Source: [Leptolyngbya] sp. JSC-1 (GTDB taxonomy: Bacteria > Cyanobacteriota > Cyanobacteriia > Elainellales > Elainellaceae). Taken from it: a DNA stretch of 64,000 nucleotides. The stretch's first letter is position 1. Every line of letters starts with the position of its first letter. This document shows positions 61,403-64,000 of this stretch, one piece after another. The notes under the pieces were generated by a model. The model had not been told where the DNA came from, made no database searches, and worked only from the letters and a program-made list of their open reading frames with translations. The stretch lies in NCBI GenBank assembly GCA_000733415.1, contig KL662192.1, positions 192,816 to 256,815 on the forward strand. The letters run 5' to 3'. Made by a program: the position numbers and the translations under genes.

Positions 61403-63583
61403 TATCCCATTTTCCTTTGCCACCAATTCTCCTAGCTTTGGGCTCCACCATCCCTTAGTGGTTTGAAAATAAACTACATCTTTATGCTTGCGATTGGTTC
61501 TGGCTTTAGCATCTGAACATCGCAGTAAGTGCTTCACTTGCCCTTCTTTTTCGTACTCATAGGTTTCCATTGGCTGTTGACAGACTGGACAGCAGTACTC
61601 GGTAAGCTGGGTTTTGGCGGTCGTGCCGTTCGACGATGCAGCCTCGGTTTGACGGCGCGGCGGTTCCCATTTGTGGCTGTAGTCGGACCAAAACAGCACC
61701 ACATCGGTGCAACCACTAACACATTTGAGGAAGTATTTCTTTTTGACTTTAGCGCTAGGAATCTTAGCCAGAAAATTCTGACACTGGGGACAGCGAGTAC
61801 GAGATAACTGAGTAGGCTTATCGAACTGGGGCGCAGAAGTGGTTGTGAGATGCTGGGGAATCACCTGTTGGGCTTTCTGCAAGGCGGGAGCAAAATACTC
61901 TTGATTCCAGCGGGTCAGGTAGTGCTGCCATTCCTGCTGTCCGGCGGCAATTTGGTCGAGGGCTTGTTCCATCTGAGCCGTGAATTCGGCCTCTAGCAAA
62001 TCGGGTAAAGCGGCCTGCAAAAACTGATCCACTTCTAAACCAAGAGCTGTGGGCTGCAGATGGCCTTTGACAATCTCGACATACAGGCGCTGCTTCAAGG
62101 TTTGAATCGTGGGCGCATAGGTGCTCGGCCGACCAATCCCTTTGCGTTCCATCACCTGTACCAGTTTGGGTTCACTGTAGCGCGGCGGCGGTTGGGTTTG
62201 CTTTTGCTCGTGGGCGGCTTGCAGCAGGGTGAGCGGCTGATTCGCTTGTAGCGCAGGCAGTTGGGTATCGCGACTCAGATTGTTCCAGTATTTGCTGTAG
62301 CCGTGAAACTCGATGACTTGTCCTCTGGCGAGCCAGTAGATCGGACCCGATTGGCTAATGATTTTGGTTTGGCGGACGCGAGCCGCTTGACACTGGGAAG
62401 CCATTGCCCGCTTCCAAATCAGCACATATAGCGCAAAGGCATCTGCCGATAGCTCTAGCCGCAATTCCTTCGAGGGTCGGTAGAGATCGGTGGGACGAAT
62501 GGCTTCATGGGCTTCCTGAGCATTCTTGGGCTGGCGATACTGCGTTGTTTTCTTGGGCACATTCTCTGGATCATTGGCCTCTAGCCATTGCCGTGCTTGG
62601 GCACAAAATTCCGGACTCAGGGCCGTACTGTCAGTGCGCATGTAGGTGATCAGTCCAGCTTCATAGAGCGTCTGGGCTACCTGCATGGTTTGTTCCGGTG
62701 TGAAGCGCAAACGAGAACCAGCCGCCTGTTGCAGCGTTGACGTGACAAAGGGCGGGGGTGGCGTGCGTCGAACCGTTTTGCCTTCGATGCTGATGACATG
62801 ATGCGGATGCTGTTGGGCCAAGGTCACTAGGCGATTCGCTTCGGCTTCTGACGTAACTCGGTCGGATTCGGAGGTTTGATTGCTATCGGGACTGGTAGCA
62901 TCATCGACTTCGTTCTCTTCTACATTTGCTCTAGTATTTCTAGCGTCAATATTGCCGCGATAGTAGGCACGAAATCCTTCGGCATAATCGACAAATACAC
63001 TCCAATAATCCTGCGGCACAAACGCCTGAATCTCGCGTTCTCGTTTGCAGATGATATGCAGTGTAGCGCTCTGAACCCGGCCCATGCTTTTTGCCCCATT
63101 GCGTAACTGCCACAGCAACGGTGATCCCCGATAGCCGACCAGCTTATCCAGCACTGTGCGGCAAAGGCCAGAATGGACCAGATTCAGATCGAGCGGACGG
63201 GGACGGGCAATCGCGTCGTGTACAGCGGCTGGGGTGATTTCGGTATAGACCACCCGCTGGGGATTGCGTAACTGCAACGCCTGCTGAAGATGCCAAGCAA
63301 TCGTTTCGCCTTCTCGGTCTGGGTCAGTCGCCAAAACAACCGTCTGCACCTGTCGAGCCGCCACTTTCAGGGTTTTAATCGTCTCTGCTCCACGACTACC
63401 CCGCGCCACAAACCGGCAGCGCACCGAGTGACCATCCAGATCAAAGCCAAGCGAATCTTCACCGTCATTCGCCAGTTCCCGGATATGCCCCATACTGGCT
63501 CGAATCATCCAGTCGGGACCGAGAATCTGGCTCAGTTTTTTCACCTTGCCCGGACTTTCGACAATCAGGAGCTTGGTCGGCAT
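61400..63583 (-). CDS. topA: DNA topoisomerase I
   Basis: 727 residues of the type IA enzyme: TOPRIM domain (LLIVESPGKVKKLSQILG, ATDPDREGETIAWHLQQAL), the cleavage domain with active-site Tyr near 314 (GLITYMRTDST) and C-terminal zinc-ribbon-like segments (CPQC, CCPVCQQPMETYEYEKEGQV, and KCVSGC). It relaxes negative supercoils with Mg2+. The middle shows an acidic insertion (ENEVDDATSPDSNQTSESDR near 220). Length is near normal. The 3' end meets the GC-rich repeat. Confidence 0.93.
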   Translation of the reverse strand: MPTKLLIVESPGKVKKLSQILGPDWMIRASMGHIRELANDGEDSLGFDLDGHSVRCRFVARGSRGAETIKTLKVAARQVQTVVLATDPDREGETIAWHLQQALQLRNPQRVVYTEITPAAVHDAIARPRPLDLNLVHSGLCRTVLDKLVGYRGSPLLWQLRNGAKSMGRVQSATLHIICKREREIQAFVPQDYWSVFVDYAEGFRAYYRGNIDARNTRANVEENEVDDATSPDSNQTSESDRVTSEAEANRLVTLAQQHPHHVISIEGKTVRRTPPPPFVTSTLQQAAGSRLRFTPEQTMQVAQTLYEAGLITYMRTDSTALSPEFCAQARQWLEANDPENVPKKTTQYRQPKNAQEAHEAIRPTDLYRPSKELRLELSADAFALYVLIWKRAMASQCQAARVRQTKIISQSGPIYWLARGQVIEFHGYSKYWNNLSRDTQLPALQANQPLTLLQAAHEQKQTQPPPRYSEPKLVQVMERKGIGRPSTYAPTIQTLKQRLYVEIVKGHLQPTALGLEVDQFLQAALPDLLEAEFTAQMEQALDQIAAGQQEWQHYLTRWNQEYFAPALQKAQQVIPQHLTTTSAPQFDKPTQLSRTRCPQCQNFLAKIPSAKVKKKYFLKCVSGCTDVVLFWSDYSHKWEPPRRQTEAASSNGTTAKTQLTEYCCPVCQQPMETYEYEKEGQVKHLLRCSDAKARTNRKHKDVVYFQTTKGWWSPKLGELVAKENGI

Positions 63584-63799
63584 AGAGGGTGAGATTAGCT
63601 ACAGTTGGCTATGAGTATAGAGCAATTGTACCAACTGATTCATATGGAGCAATTCAATCTGCTCTGCTCAATCAGCCAATTCTTAGCAATTCTTCTCAGA
63701 AACCGATTAGGAAAGATTCAAGTTGTAAATGCATCCTATAGCAATCCCAAATCAGTTATGAGAATCTAGAGGGGTCAATCTGGGTTTGGAAACTGTTCG

Positions 63800-64000
63800 A
63801 TGCTAGAAGATCTCAATGCCTTCATTCACTCTAATCCTGATGCCCGTGAACTCAAACGCGCTGTTGCCGTTCAGATGTTTCTTAAAGGCTATAAACACCG
63901 AGAGATTGGCGAGAGTTTAGGGGTAAGTTCCGGCTTCGTTAGCAAATGGACTGCCCGATATGAGCAATTTGGGGTGTCAGGCTTACAATTGGGCTATGCT
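63800..64000 (+). CDS. IS630-type transposase, N-terminal part (cut by window end)
   Basis: From ATG 63800 the frame gives 67 residues to the window edge: MLEDLNAFIHSNPDARELKR, then a helix-turn-helix REIGESLGVSSGFVSKW and RYEQFGVSGLQLGY. That is the winged-HTH start of IS630-family transposases. The DDE domain lies outside the window. The left end of the IS probably lies in 63720-63799. Confidence 0.8.
   Translation, partial: MLEDLNAFIHSNPDARELKRAVAVQMFLKGYKHREIGESLGVSSGFVSKWTARYEQFGVSGLQLGYA

Overview
The window reads as chromosome of a cyanobacterium, probably a filamentous one. GCGATCGC (HIP1-type) octamers recur (for example near 15798, 16407 and 17152). Heptanucleotide tandem repeats are present, and so are typical cyanobacterial genes: an Anabaena-type sensory rhodopsin, an RRM protein paired with rpsU, NrtS, an acyl-lipid desaturase and TnpB elements. 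No rRNA, tRNA or CRISPR array was recognised.

Layout. 1-17.9 kb: a PadR-type regulator cut by the window edge, two single-domain response regulators, a P-type Ca2+/cation ATPase, a Na+/K+:H+ antiporter with universal stress domains, an MgtE Mg2+ transporter, small lipoproteins, a cysteine-dioxygenase-like cupin and a histidine kinase/OmpR pair. 17.9-23.1 kb: nrtS whose 5' end is displaced by an IS200/IS605-type TnpB element, then a phosphonate-type ABC operon (phnD-phnE-phnC) with an atypical metallophosphoesterase. 23.1-34.3 kb: a ferric-reductase-like flavoprotein group, a delta-9-type desaturase with a MITE in its upstream region, rbp-rpsU, an infC that seems to start at AUC, and two convergent AI-2E family proteins. 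34.8-37.3 kb: sensory rhodopsin followed by trehalose synthase. 37.5-41.3 kb: an ISAzo13-type transposase, a nucleotidyltransferase and a frameshifted IS4-type element. 58.4-64 kb: a K+ channel, a membrane protein, topA and the start of an IS630-type transposase.

The main discovery candidate is the 16-kb block at 42107-58267, in which all genes lie on the + strand. It encodes an ECF-like sigma factor, three related C39/papain-fold proteins (two with an apparent Cys-His-Asn/Asp triad, one that has lost it), two copies of an unnamed ~175-residue family, a cytochrome P450, a YbjN-like protein, a probable pseudo-GTPase, two dynamin-like GTPases with membrane segments, a minimal Hsp70/actin-fold protein and a 1117-residue HerA/VirB4-type ATPase. 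Several junctions overlap by ATGA. Two near-identical intergenic segments look like a shared promoter, and a leader hairpin occurs in three stages of decay. I infer a self-regulated, membrane-associated NTPase system, possibly for stress or conflict; its function is not shown by the sequence.

Mobile DNA is frequent. Two MITEs share a terminal inverted repeat and each has a perfect 8-bp target duplication. A third has long TIRs and TA flanks. A GC-rich repeat occurs in two inverted copies about 36 kb apart, and three transposase loci and one TnpB element complete the set.
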